The position numbers and the translations under genes are program-made. The notes beneath the pieces are model-generated. The model did not search any database, was not told the origin of the DNA, and was given only the letters and a program-made list of their open reading frames with translations. Positions 9,441 to 18,554 of a DNA stretch of 64,000 nucleotides are shown piece by piece. This stretch comes from Oceanobacillus saliphilus (GTDB taxonomy: Bacteria; Bacillota; Bacilli; Bacillales; Amphibacillaceae), in contig NZ_JALCZU010000003.1 in NCBI RefSeq assembly GCF_023522835.1, positions 310,001 to 374,000 on the forward strand, read 5' to 3'. Position 1 is the first letter of the stretch; the number at the start of each line of letters is the position of its first letter.

Positions 9441-9540
9441 CAAGAAGTTCTAAATAAAATAGTTATTTACTAGTTTGCTAAATTCTTATATAATGTATAA
9501 AAATATTCGAATATTTTGTAAAAAAATAGGGGGATATCTT

Positions 9541-10761
9541 TTGAAAAAAACAGTTGTCAGTGAAACGTACACAAGAGATCGGGAAACAGTTATTCAATTA
9601 ACGAGAGAACTGGTGAAGATTCCTAGTGTTTACCGGGAAAACGATCCAACAGGTAATGAGACCGAGGTTGCGAGCTATGTAGCAAATTACTTGAACCAGA
9701 TCGGGATTGAAACACATATAGAAGAAGTAGTACCTGGAAGACCGAACGTTATTGGGATTGTCGATTCTGGTAAACCAGGAAAAACACTCCTGTTTGAAGG
9801 ACATACAGATGTGGTAACTGCTGGAAATCGGGAAGCATGGAAATATGACCCATTTGGTGCCGAAATTGTAGATGGAAGAATGTATGGTCGTGGAACGAAT
9901 GATACGAAAGGGAATCTTGCTTGTATGATTACAGCAGTACAATCGATTCTATTAGATAAAGAGGAATTTACAGGAAAGATTATTCTTTGTATTCCATGTG
10001 ATGAAGAAGGTCTCATGCTAGGCATTAAACATTTCATTAAACAAGGCTGGGCAGATGGAGTCGATGGAGCAATTATTTGCGAGCCGGAAGAAAATCAAGT
10101 TTGTATTGCCCAACGTGGTGCGATCCGATTACAGGTTGATATTTTTGGGAAAATGGCCCATGGCGCTATATCATGGAGCGGTATCAATCCAAACTGGCGA
10201 CTAGCAAGGTTCATTGTTGAATTGGAAAAGCTGGAAAAAGAAGAACAAGAAAGATATGGGGAAGATCCCTTCCTGAAATGGCCTTCCATTACACCGACCA
10301 TTATTCAGTCTCCATTTAAGGGGGAAGCTCAAATTAACGTTATTCCTGACCATTGCATGCTGACACTGGATATACGCACCATTCCCGCTCAAAATCATGA
10401 TGATTTATTACAGAAGATAGATTCCATTGTGGATCGTCTAAAAGCGGAAGATGCAGATTTTCGTTCGGAATTAACCGTCATTGACAATCGCCCGCCTACC
10501 TTAACTGCAAAAGACGACCCGGTCGTACAAGCAATATATGAAGCTGTTCAAGGTGTCACTGGTAAAACTCCCATCTATAACGGGGTGCCCGGTGCAACAG
10601 ATGGAACATTTTTACATGTACATGGTATTCCAATAGTGACGATTGGAGCTGGTGATCGTGAAGTGCCACATCAATTAAACGAATATGTTGATATTGAGGA
10701 ATTAGCTGAAACAACAGCCATATACCGGGAGGCGGCATTGCTCTTTTTAAACAGAGAATGA
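9541..10761 (+). CDS. M20 family metallopeptidase (ArgE/DapE type)
   Basis: Zinc amidohydrolase of 406 residues that removes acyl groups or cleaves small peptides. Metal-binding motifs EGHTDVV, GRGTNDTKGN and PCDEEG are in the usual order, with the dimerisation domain between about residues 180 and 300. A TTG start at 9541 with TAGGGGG nine bases upstream is preferred over the upstream ATG-led frame from 9475, which lacks a ribosome site. It heads a run of peptide-uptake genes (ATPases, P1 peptidase, binding protein and permeases), so it probably hydrolyses an imported acylated amino acid or dipeptide. Confidence 0.85.
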   Translation: MKKTVVSETYTRDRETVIQLTRELVKIPSVYRENDPTGNETEVASYVANYLNQIGIETHIEEVVPGRPNVIGIVDSGKPGKTLLFEGHTDVVTAGNREAWKYDPFGAEIVDGRMYGRGTNDTKGNLACMITAVQSILLDKEEFTGKIILCIPCDEEGLMLGIKHFIKQGWADGVDGAIICEPEENQVCIAQRGAIRLQVDIFGKMAHGAISWSGINPNWRLARFIVELEKLEKEEQERYGEDPFLKWPSITPTIIQSPFKGEAQINVIPDHCMLTLDIRTIPAQNHDDLLQKIDSIVDRLKAEDADFRSELTVIDNRPPTLTAKDDPVVQAIYEAVQGVTGKTPIYNGVPGATDGTFLHVHGIPIVTIGAGDREVPHQLNEYVDIEELAETTAIYREAALLFLNRE

Positions 10762-10820
10762 TAAAACCAGTAATGATTGGTTTTCAATGAATATAGTAGT
10801 TCAAGTTGCGGGGGGCTAAG

Positions 10821-11849
10821 ATGAAATCGTCAACAGTAGAAAATAACAAACAAAAAGATGTCCTGCTCGAGGTTAACGACTTAAGAATTTATTTTGACAT
10901 AAACCGAAAAAAAGTTGCGAAGGCCGTTGATGGTGTCGATTTTTCTATTCATAAAGGGGAAACAGTCGCCTTAGTTGGTGAATCAGGCAGTGGAAAAAGT
11001 GTCACTTCGTTATCTGTTATAGGACTTGTTCCGATGCCACCCGGGAAAATTATCAGTGGCACAATCAAATTAGAAGAGCAGGAGTTACTATCCCTACCCG
11101 AAAAATCGATGCGGAAAGTACGGGGAAATGACATTGGCATGATTTTTCAGGAACCGATGACATCTCTTGATCCTGTTTTTACGATCGGTAATCAGATCAT
11201 CGAGTCGCTTGTTTATCATCAGCGGCTATCCAAAAAAGAAGCAAGGAAGCAGGCAATCGAGTTATTAAAAATCGTTGGAATTGCCAACTCTGAAAAAGTC
11301 ATTGATGAATATCCACATCAATTATCTGGTGGGATGCGGCAACGTGTCATGATTGCAATTGCATTGTCCAATAACCCTAAATTATTAATTGCAGATGAGC
11401 CCACAACCGCTTTGGATGTAACGGTGCAATCCCAGATTCTGAAGCTAATGTTAAAAATGAAAGATACGTTTAACTCTTCCATTCTATTAATTACTCATGA
11501 TATGGGAGTTGTCGCAGAAACAGCCGACCGGGTGCTTGTCATGTATGGTGGACAAATTGTTGAAGAAGCTGCAGTTAAAGAATTATTTTTGAATCCAAAA
11601 CATCCATATACGATGGCTCTCCTAAAAACAATGCCAAACCTGGACCAAAATCTAAGAAGATTACCATCCATACCGGGAAATGTCCCTCCAGCACATCAGT
11701 TTCCGGAAGGGTGCCGTTTTGCAGACCGATGTGAATTCGTAATGGAAAAATGCAGACAAGTCGCACCAGAGCTAGTACGTATTTCAGATGGACATAAAGC
11801 TCGCTGCCATCTTCCGTTCCTAAAAGGCGGTGAATACGATGCCCAATAA
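10821..11849 (+). CDS. Oligopeptide ABC transporter ATP-binding protein (OppD/DppD type)
   Basis: ATPase of 342 residues with Walker A GESGSGKS near residue 53, signature LSGGMRQRV, Walker B LLIADEPT and the H-loop in LLITHDMG. The C-terminal oligopeptide/dipeptide domain is present with the cysteine pattern GCRFADRC...EKC...C. The ATG at 10821 follows a GGGGGCT ribosome site. It overlaps the next ATPase gene by 11 bp, a sign of translational coupling. It should pair with the downstream OppF-like protein, lipoprotein and two permeases as one importer. Confidence 0.92.
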   Translation: MKSSTVENNKQKDVLLEVNDLRIYFDINRKKVAKAVDGVDFSIHKGETVALVGESGSGKSVTSLSVIGLVPMPPGKIISGTIKLEEQELLSLPEKSMRKVRGNDIGMIFQEPMTSLDPVFTIGNQIIESLVYHQRLSKKEARKQAIELLKIVGIANSEKVIDEYPHQLSGGMRQRVMIAIALSNNPKLLIADEPTTALDVTVQSQILKLMLKMKDTFNSSILLITHDMGVVAETADRVLVMYGGQIVEEAAVKELFLNPKHPYTMALLKTMPNLDQNLRRLPSIPGNVPPAHQFPEGCRFADRCEFVMEKCRQVAPELVRISDGHKARCHLPFLKGGEYDAQ

Positions 11850-12858
11850 AGAAGTGTTACTGAAGGTATCTAACTTGAAAACCTATTTCCCAGTCAAAGT
11901 ACCTTTTAGAATTGGAAAACGATCCGTATTAAAAGCGGTCGATGATATATCGCTAAATCTGTATAAAGGAGAAACACTCGGAATTGTAGGTGAATCAGGG
12001 TCCGGCAAGTCCACATTGGGACGAACGATTTTGAAGCTGGTAGAGCCAACGGATGGAGAGATTATTTTTGAAGGGCAGCACCTTGAAAAACTGAAATCAA
12101 AAGCACTTCAAGTTCATCGGAACCAAATGCAAATGATATTTCAGGATCCATTTGGTTCCCTAAATCCCAGGATGAGGATTGAAAAGATTATCGAAGAGCC
12201 GATAAAAATGCATACAACCCTCACTAAGTCCGAACGGAAAAAAAGGGTTGTGGAATTGATTGAAAAGGTCGGTTTATCTGAAGAGGCTTTGAAAAAACTC
12301 CCCCATGAGTTTTCAGGTGGACAACGGCAACGAATCGGGATTGCCCGCGCACTGGCGATTAACCCTAAGCTTATTATTGCAGATGAACCTGTGAGCGCAC
12401 TCGATGTCTCCATTCAATCTCAGGTACTGAACTTACTGCTGGATTTACAGGATGAATTTGAGCTGACGTATTTATTTATATCCCACGATTTAAGTGTCAT
12501 TAAGCATATTAGTGACCGGGTTGCGGTGATGTATTTAGGAAGGATCGTAGAAATTGCAACAAAGGATTCGCTTTATGCTAATCCATTACATCCGTATACG
12601 AAAGCATTACTTTCAGCCATTCCCGTTGTTAACTTCGACCAGAAGCGGGAGGAAATTCCGATAACAGGTGAATTGCCAAGTCCAGTAGATCCACCAGTTG
12701 GTTGTGCGTTTCACCAAAGATGTCCATTTGCTATGGAAAAATGCAAACAGAATAGGCCGCTGTTGAAAGAAGTCAATGACCAGCAGCAGGTTGCATGCTT
12801 TTTATATGAAGAAAAAGAGAAAAAGGAAAACACGGTATCCAGTATGGTTCAAGTCTGA
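11839..12858 (+). CDS. Oligopeptide ABC transporter ATP-binding protein (OppF/DppF type)
   Basis: Second ATPase of the importer, about 339 residues. Walker A GESGSGKS, Q-loop region MIFQDPFGSLNPRM, signature FSGGQRQRIGIARAL, Walker B LIIADEPVSALD and SHDLSVIKHI are all intact, followed by the C-terminal GCAFHQRCPFAMEKC cysteine motif. AAAGGCGG precedes the ATG at 11839; a GTG at 11830 is possible but too close to it. The first codons overlap the end of the OppD-like gene. The P1 peptidase follows after 23 bp. Confidence 0.92.
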   Translation: MPNKEVLLKVSNLKTYFPVKVPFRIGKRSVLKAVDDISLNLYKGETLGIVGESGSGKSTLGRTILKLVEPTDGEIIFEGQHLEKLKSKALQVHRNQMQMIFQDPFGSLNPRMRIEKIIEEPIKMHTTLTKSERKKRVVELIEKVGLSEEALKKLPHEFSGGQRQRIGIARALAINPKLIIADEPVSALDVSIQSQVLNLLLDLQDEFELTYLFISHDLSVIKHISDRVAVMYLGRIVEIATKDSLYANPLHPYTKALLSAIPVVNFDQKREEIPITGELPSPVDPPVGCAFHQRCPFAMEKCKQNRPLLKEVNDQQQVACFLYEEKEKKENTVSSMVQV

Positions 12859-12881
12859 AAGGAAAGCTTGGTGATCAATGA

Positions 12882-13847
12882 ATGAGATATGGCAATATTA
12901 CAGATGTTCCGGGTGTCAAGGTGGGAAATTACGAAGACGCTCAGGCATTAACAGGCTGTACAGCCATTTTGACGGAGGAAGGTGCCGTCTGTGGGGTTGA
13001 TGTCCGCGGATCTGCGCCCGGAACAAGAGAAACGGATGCACTTGACCCGATTAATGCGATTGTGGAAGTTCATGCCATTTGTCTCTCCGGTGGTAGTGCT
13101 TACGGATTGGAAGCAGCCTCTGGAATGATGAAATATTTAGAAGAGCAGGAAGTCGGATTTGATGTGGGCGTAGCAAAAGTACCGATTGTTCCGAGTGCCG
13201 TCATTTTTGATTTAAATGTTGGCGACCCGAACGTAAGACCGGATATCAAGATGGGCTACCAAGCGGCAAGTATGGCAAAGGCTGGCGACTTTCAACAAGG
13301 TAATACAGGTGCAGGATGTGGGGCAACGGTTGGTAAACTAGCAGGACCAGAGCTTTCGATGAAATCTGGATTAGGCAGTTGTTCGGTTGAGGGTGTAGGA
13401 GATTTAATCGTCGGTGCGATTGTTGCAGTGAATGCGGTAGGAGATATTCGAGATCCGCAAACAAACACCATCCTTGCAGGTGCATGGGATCCGGAAACGT
13501 CTGAATTCATCGATAGTATCGACTACATAAAAAGAAACGTTTCTTCACAAGCCCAGGCAGGAACAAACACGACGATTGGTGTTGTCGCCATGAATGCAAA
13601 ACTGACAAAAGCAGAAGCGAAAAAAATTGCTGCACTCACCCAGAATGCATTAGCAAGAGTCATCTTCCCCGTTCATACGATGTTTGATGGAGATACGATC
13701 TTTGTATTAGGAACAGGCACGGAAAAGTACCCGGTGGATTATTTAGGCACACTTGCTGCAGAATCCATGGAAAAGGCCATTTTAAAGGCAATAAGAGCAG
13801 CAGAGCCGATTAATAATATGAAAAGTTATTCCAGCTTAATCGATTAA
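12882..13847 (+). CDS. P1 family peptidase (DmpA/BapA type)
   Basis: Self-cleaving N-terminal-nucleophile aminopeptidase, 321 residues. ITDVPGVKVGN, VRGSAPGTRETD, LSGGSAYGLEAA and NTGAGCGATVGK are family hallmarks. The expected autocleavage site is near the glycine-asparagine-threonine segment AGTNTTIGVVAMNAK (about residue 228-230), where a Thr rather than the Ser of DmpA would be the nucleophile. DmpA-like enzymes release N-terminal D- or L-residues or beta-amino acids from small peptides. Its place inside an oligopeptide importer operon suggests imported peptides with unusual N-termini as substrates; that is inference. Confidence 0.88.
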   Translation: MRYGNITDVPGVKVGNYEDAQALTGCTAILTEEGAVCGVDVRGSAPGTRETDALDPINAIVEVHAICLSGGSAYGLEAASGMMKYLEEQEVGFDVGVAKVPIVPSAVIFDLNVGDPNVRPDIKMGYQAASMAKAGDFQQGNTGAGCGATVGKLAGPELSMKSGLGSCSVEGVGDLIVGAIVAVNAVGDIRDPQTNTILAGAWDPETSEFIDSIDYIKRNVSSQAQAGTNTTIGVVAMNAKLTKAEAKKIAALTQNALARVIFPVHTMFDGDTIFVLGTGTEKYPVDYLGTLAAESMEKAILKAIRAAEPINNMKSYSSLID

Positions 13848-13850
13848 AAA

Positions 13851-14059
13851 GAACAAAAGCGCAAGCGCCCGTTTAGGGACGTACGGACTGGACTGAGGCG
13901 TAGGAGATAAAGGAAACACGGCGACCGTAGGGAGCCGATGTTGACTTATCGTACGGAGGTGAAGGAAGTCTCGCTAGTCCCTGGGTGCTGGAGCTGGACG
14001 TGGCAGTTTAGGTGTAAGTATTAATTGCTGCCAAAAATTTATACTTTATTTACTTTTAA
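13851..14059. repeat. 205 bp structured repeat, copy 1
   Basis: From GAACAAAAGCGCAAGCGCCC to the AT-rich tail near 14059, this is nearly the same as 35780-35985. GCGCCC...AGGGAC near the start can pair with GTCCCT...GGGTGC near 13979-13992, closing a long stem. It lies inside the peptide operon between the P1 peptidase and the binding lipoprotein, where an RNA fold could affect expression of the downstream half. The layout, ending in GCTGGAGCTGGACG, resembles dispersed repeats I recall from other Bacillaceae genomes. Confidence 0.88.
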
Positions 14060-14075
14060 AAAAGGGGTGGTTAAT

Positions 14076-15635
14076 TTGTTAAAGAGAAAATTTTGGTTGA
14101 CAATCGTTTTGGTATTGGTCGTGCTCTTCATTAGTGCTTGTTCCAACGCAGATGAAGGAAACACAACGGGTAGTAAAGACGAGGCTGAAGCAACAGCAGG
14201 AGCAGCAGATCAGGTACAGGACATTCGGGTACGGGTGAATGATGATCCAGACTTTTTGGATCCACATCGTGCAACCGCATCTATTTCATTCCAGATGATT
14301 TTAAATATGTTTGAAGGATTATTTATCCCGCAAACAGACGGCTCATTAACAGAAGGTTTAGCAGATAGCTATGAAGTTTCTGAAGATGGGTTAACCTATA
14401 CGTTTTCGATTCGCCAAGGCGTAACATTCCATAATGGAAAACCTTTAACCATTGATGATGTCGTCTATACTTTCGAACGGTTGATGGGACTAAATGGCGG
14501 CGAAAAATTATCCGGTAACTTTGATAATTTAGATTCCATTGATGTACTTGATGACACAACGTTTGTCATGACATTAAAAGAAGCAAATTCTAATTTCCTC
14601 TATTCTTTAACTGCATTACAATCGGCAATCGTACCACAAAGTAATGATGGCAAACATAATGATAACCCAATTGGAACTGGTCCATTTGCCTTTGTTAACT
14701 ATTCACCAGGTGCAAATCTTGAACTAAAGAAAAATGAAGACTATTGGGAAGATGGACTGCCTTATTTAGACAATGTAACCTTTGTATTCCAATCGGATGA
14801 CCAGGCAGCCGTCATGAATCTTATCGCTGGAGAAGTAGATGTGACAGGCGTTCCAGGCCATCGTGTTTCAGAGGTGGAGGACAGCTTTAACATTTCCCAC
14901 CAAAATAACAACTCAACGTTAATCATTACCTTTAATCAAGAAAAAGAACCTTTTAATGATGTCAACGTTCGCCAAGCAATTAACTTAAGCATTAATAAAC
15001 AGGATATTATTGACTCTGTTTTCTCTGGTTATGCTACTCCAATCGGTTCCAATATGAGCCCTGCCATGGGAGATTATTACCTTGATGGACTTCAGGATGT
15101 CTATCAGCGGGATGTGGAGAAAGCCAAACAACTACTCGCAGAAGCAGGCTATCCAGATGGATTTAAAACGAAAATCACGGTTTCTTCCCACAATGATATC
15201 TATTCAAGCATTGGCCAAATCGCAGTAGAAAATCTAAAAGAAATTGGTATCGATGTAGAGATCGAAGTAGTGGAATGGGGTATCTGGTTAGAGCGGGTTT
15301 ATTTTGGACGTGATTATGAAATGACAACAATCGATTTAACAGGCAGACCATCTGCATACGAGATTTTAAATGACTATATTTCGACCAATGATGCAGAGAA
15401 CTTCTTCCTATTTGATAATGAGGAATTCGATCAGGTAATGGCAGACGTGCTAAAAGAAACGGAAAGAGAAAAACAAATTGACTATTATCACCGGGCCCAA
15501 GAAATCTTAAATGAAGAATCAGCAGCAGTTTATATCGCGGACTACCAGATCTTATGGGGTTCAAAGCAAGACATTTCAGGTTTAAAGAGTTATCCATTCT
15601 GGTTCCATGATATGAAAGAAGTTAAATTCGATTAA
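14076..15635 (+). CDS. Oligopeptide ABC transporter substrate-binding lipoprotein
   Basis: Extracellular binding protein of family 5, 519 residues. The N-terminus is a lipoprotein signal with lipobox ISAC (cysteine at about residue 22), followed by an acidic linker and the family motif DPDFLDPHRATA. The TTG at 14076 is chosen because GGGGTGG lies just upstream and it places the positively charged signal peptide at the start. It supplies the substrate to the permeases encoded immediately downstream. The 205 bp repeat separates it from the ATPase and peptidase genes. Confidence 0.9.
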   Translation: MLKRKFWLTIVLVLVVLFISACSNADEGNTTGSKDEAEATAGAADQVQDIRVRVNDDPDFLDPHRATASISFQMILNMFEGLFIPQTDGSLTEGLADSYEVSEDGLTYTFSIRQGVTFHNGKPLTIDDVVYTFERLMGLNGGEKLSGNFDNLDSIDVLDDTTFVMTLKEANSNFLYSLTALQSAIVPQSNDGKHNDNPIGTGPFAFVNYSPGANLELKKNEDYWEDGLPYLDNVTFVFQSDDQAAVMNLIAGEVDVTGVPGHRVSEVEDSFNISHQNNNSTLIITFNQEKEPFNDVNVRQAINLSINKQDIIDSVFSGYATPIGSNMSPAMGDYYLDGLQDVYQRDVEKAKQLLAEAGYPDGFKTKITVSSHNDIYSSIGQIAVENLKEIGIDVEIEVVEWGIWLERVYFGRDYEMTTIDLTGRPSAYEILNDYISTNDAENFFLFDNEEFDQVMADVLKETEREKQIDYYHRAQEILNEESAAVYIADYQILWGSKQDISGLKSYPFWFHDMKEVKFD

Positions 15636-15651
15636 GCAGAGGGCTGGTACT

Positions 15652-16593
15652 ATGTTTTACATCATTCGCCGTTTACTTTTACTTGTCGTCACAATCGCAC
15701 TCGTATCCATCATTACGTTTGCCGTGTTTCAAATATTACCGGGAGATCCTGTACGAACCATGCTGGGGACAGAGGCGGATGAGACTCAAATTGAAAGCTT
15801 GAGGAATGAGCTCGGTCTAAACCGCCCACTACATGAACAATACGTTGATTGGATAAAAGGGCTATTCACTGGCGACTTAGGAAATTCGATCCGGTTTTCG
15901 ATGCCGGTCAGTACGCTGTTAATGGAACGGTTGCCTGTTACATTGTCGGTGGCGAGTATGGCATTAATCATCGTTGTACTCGTTGCTCTCCCTTTAGGAA
16001 TATTTGTGGCAAAACGACAAAAAAAATTCAGTGATGTAGTGTTATCATCCGTGACACAATTAGGAATGGCAATCCCATCTTTTTGGCTGGGAATGATCCT
16101 TATTCTTTATATCGGGATGAACGTCGATTTCTTTAAAATCAGCGGATATATTCCCTGGTCAGAAAGTATCAAGGGTGCACTAAGCACATTAATCCTGCCT
16201 GCATTAACGATTGCCATTCCACAAATTGCCGTAAAATTTCGCTATGTAAGGACTTCGATTTTAGAGCAAATGCAACTCGACTATGTGCGTACCATCCGGA
16301 GTAAAGGTTTACCTGAAAAAATCGTCGTGTATAAACATATTTTAAAAAACGCTTTGATTCCAATCCTCACTATTTTTGGATTGATCACGGCAGAAGTAGT
16401 TGCTGGAACTATTATTGTCGAACAAGTCTTTGCTTTACCGGGAATCGGGCAATTGTTAATTACATCGATCAGTTATCGTGATTTTCCATTAGTACAAGGA
16501 ATCGTTATGTATATTACGATTACCGTCGTGTTTATTAATTTCGTAGTGGATATCTTGTATTCTGTCATCGATCCGCGAATTAGGTTGCGTTAG
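15652..16593 (+). CDS. Oligopeptide ABC transporter permease (OppB/DppB type)
   Basis: Inner-membrane permease of 313 residues with six predicted helices. The first follows the typical N-terminus FYIIRRLLLLVVTIALVSII, and the loop ILPGDPVRTMLG is a hallmark of DppB-like subunits. The EAA-type coupling loop is RTIRSKGLPEKIVVYKHIL. It starts 16 bp behind the binding-protein gene and is followed after 11 bp by the second permease. Confidence 0.92.
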   Translation: MFYIIRRLLLLVVTIALVSIITFAVFQILPGDPVRTMLGTEADETQIESLRNELGLNRPLHEQYVDWIKGLFTGDLGNSIRFSMPVSTLLMERLPVTLSVASMALIIVVLVALPLGIFVAKRQKKFSDVVLSSVTQLGMAIPSFWLGMILILYIGMNVDFFKISGYIPWSESIKGALSTLILPALTIAIPQIAVKFRYVRTSILEQMQLDYVRTIRSKGLPEKIVVYKHILKNALIPILTIFGLITAEVVAGTIIVEQVFALPGIGQLLITSISYRDFPLVQGIVMYITITVVFINFVVDILYSVIDPRIRLR

Positions 16594-16604
16594 GATGTGT
16601 AAAG

Positions 16605-17423
16605 ATGCGTAAATATGCTAAAAATATAAATCTCATACTGGGATCGCTGATACTCTTCGTCTTCCTTGGCATGATGGTTGTGAGTTTCTTCTATACTCCT
16701 TATGATGTGAATTCGATGGATATCCCAAACAAACTTCAGGAACCAAGCAGTAAGCATATCTTTGGTACGGATGAATTTGGGCGCGATATTTTCAGCAGAA
16801 TATTAAAAGGCAGCCAAACTGCATTTATTGTAGGGGCACTGACGGTGACTATCGGGGTGTTCTTCGGTGTATTAATCGGTGGTATCGCAGGTTATGTCGG
16901 TGGTTGGATAGACGAGATTTTTATGCGATTCATGGATGCACTCATGGCTTTTCCTGGAATCATTTTAGCACTCATGCTCGTTGCTGTTTTCGGCCCAGGA
17001 ATTATAAATACATCAATAGCTCTCGGTATCATTGCCATTCCAAGTATTGCACGGGTAACAAGGAGTGGGTTTGTCCAGCAGAAGGAAGCGGAATATGTCA
17101 CAGCATCGAAATTGATTGGTGTCCAGTCTTATAAAATTATGTTCAAACATATTTTGCCTAACATTTCTTCGCAAATCATCGTTGCTGCATCGATTGCCTT
17201 TGCAATAGCGATGTTAGCTGAAGCAGCACTTAGCTATTTAGGTCTAGGTGTCCAACCGCCAGATCCAAGCTGGGGAAGAATGCTGAAAGATGCCCAGGCC
17301 TATTTGATTGCTTCCCCTTGGTATACCTACGCCCCAGGTGGTGCGATCACGCTGTTGGTGTTGGGATTATATTTATTAAGTAATGCTATTCGAGATATGA
17401 TGGATCCACGGTCAAATTCTTAG
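16605..17423 (+). CDS. Oligopeptide ABC transporter permease (OppC/DppC type)
   Basis: Second permease of the importer, 272 residues. HIFGTDEFGRDIFSRIL near residue 50 is diagnostic for the DppC group, and the coupling loop TASKLIGVQSYKIMFKHILPN is intact. It is the last gene of the operon and is followed by a strong terminator at 17489-17535. Confidence 0.92.
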   Translation: MRKYAKNINLILGSLILFVFLGMMVVSFFYTPYDVNSMDIPNKLQEPSSKHIFGTDEFGRDIFSRILKGSQTAFIVGALTVTIGVFFGVLIGGIAGYVGGWIDEIFMRFMDALMAFPGIILALMLVAVFGPGIINTSIALGIIAIPSIARVTRSGFVQQKEAEYVTASKLIGVQSYKIMFKHILPNISSQIIVAASIAFAIAMLAEAALSYLGLGVQPPDPSWGRMLKDAQAYLIASPWYTYAPGGAITLLVLGLYLLSNAIRDMMDPRSNS

Positions 17424-17488
17424 AAAACTTGGCATTAAGAGTAGCACTTACCTAGGTTGGTAGTATACTTGCTTATATACGAATAATA

Positions 17489-17535
17489 GGCTATCCGGAA
17501 TGTTAAGTTTAACATTCCGGATAGCCTTCTTTTTT
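17489..17535 (+). terminator. Strong rho-independent terminator of the peptide operon
   Basis: A perfect 17 bp stem (GGCTATCCGGAATGTTA / its complement), AGTT loop, then TTCTTTTTT. It lies 65 bp past the last permease gene. Confidence 0.95.
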
Positions 17536-17611
17536 AGCAAGTACAACTATGACATCCGCGAAAATACTTGGCGTATGCCACGTTTTCTAATGATTTCCGA
17601 TAGCCGGTCTA

Positions 17612-18247
17612 TCATCTCATTTGAAACTGCTCTAGTAATAGAAAGTGAGCGAGTTTCAGGTATTCTGTTGCGACACGCTGAATATCTTCCCTGTCCCAGT
17701 ACCATTCTCTGGCATGAAAGGTATCATAGGGAGTTGGCGCTGAATAAATTTCTATATCCAATTGCTTGAGAGCTTTGTTGAAAATAAGCTTGGACCGCTG
17801 GGAATGGTATTTCGATGTAACAAGTACGATCCGATCGATATTCGGCCTGCCCTCCAAATACTCAGCAACTGCTAACGCTTCATCCTTTGTACTCTGGGCA
17901 TCACCTGGGAGAATAGTAATATCCGCTTCTGGCACTCCCAATTCCGATAAAATCCGCTGACTGTTATCTGCATCCCCAGAAATGGATATTCCCCGCTCCT
18001 CTAATGCCTCTGCACCGGGCATGTGCGAACGTACCATGAGAATGCTGTCCCCCTTGCCTTGCTCATAAAGCTCTGCAGCACCAAGTCCCCTGTCAGCGAC
18101 ACTTCCCATCAGCAGAACAATAACCGCATGATCCATTTCTTCCAGATTATCTTCAGCCACTAACCACTCCCCGCCATAGCGGAGAAAAAGAAGTATAAGT
18201 GCTATAAATAGAGTAAGTAGGATTAACATGATTTTCGTTTTTTTCAT
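17612..18247 (-). CDS. YdcF/SanA-like DUF218 protein
   Basis: Protein of 211 residues with one N-terminal membrane anchor (about residues 5-24) and a DUF218 domain: VIVLLMGSVADRG, ILPGDAQSTKDEALAVAEYL and LVTSKYHSQRSKLIF are the typical blocks. Family members act outside the membrane, are linked to envelope function, and have no settled reaction. AGGGAGG precedes the ATG. It is transcribed alone, convergent with the peptide operon. Confidence 0.8.
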   Translation of the reverse strand: MKKTKIMLILLTLFIALILLFLRYGGEWLVAEDNLEEMDHAVIVLLMGSVADRGLGAAELYEQGKGDSILMVRSHMPGAEALEERGISISGDADNSQRILSELGVPEADITILPGDAQSTKDEALAVAEYLEGRPNIDRIVLVTSKYHSQRSKLIFNKALKQLDIEIYSAPTPYDTFHAREWYWDREDIQRVATEYLKLAHFLLLEQFQMR

Positions 18248-18554
18248 AGTATTGCCTCCCTGATACCGTAGTAAATAAAATCTTATATTCTGTTAGAGGA
18301 GACAGATATTCAGGTCATATATTGAGTATAAGCGTAGTTGTGAAGAGCTTCATCCAAAGTGTAATCCCTCTTTTATAACATTACAAACAAATAACCCATC
18401 TTACTCCGTATGACCGAGTTGATGGGCTATTGTGCTCACATTGTGTTTTTAATCTTCCACGTTGGTTCCAGTGTTTGCATGTTTCAAGAATAATAGAAAC
18501 TTCCCTCTCTGGGGCTACATTCACTGTGAATAAAACCATAAAAATATTTTGCTG
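18248..18554. other. Gap between the YdcF-like gene and trpB
   Basis: Contains the upstream region of the YdcF-like gene and a trpB terminator candidate at 18390-18431. No other feature was seen. Confidence 0.4.
18390..18431 (-). terminator. Candidate trpB terminator
   Basis: On the minus strand AATAGCCCATC and GATGGGTTATT pair over 11 bp with one G-U pair, with a weaker inner stem and TTTGTTTG behind. The G-U pair works only for minus-strand RNA, so it fits trpB, ~125 bp upstream. Confidence 0.6.
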
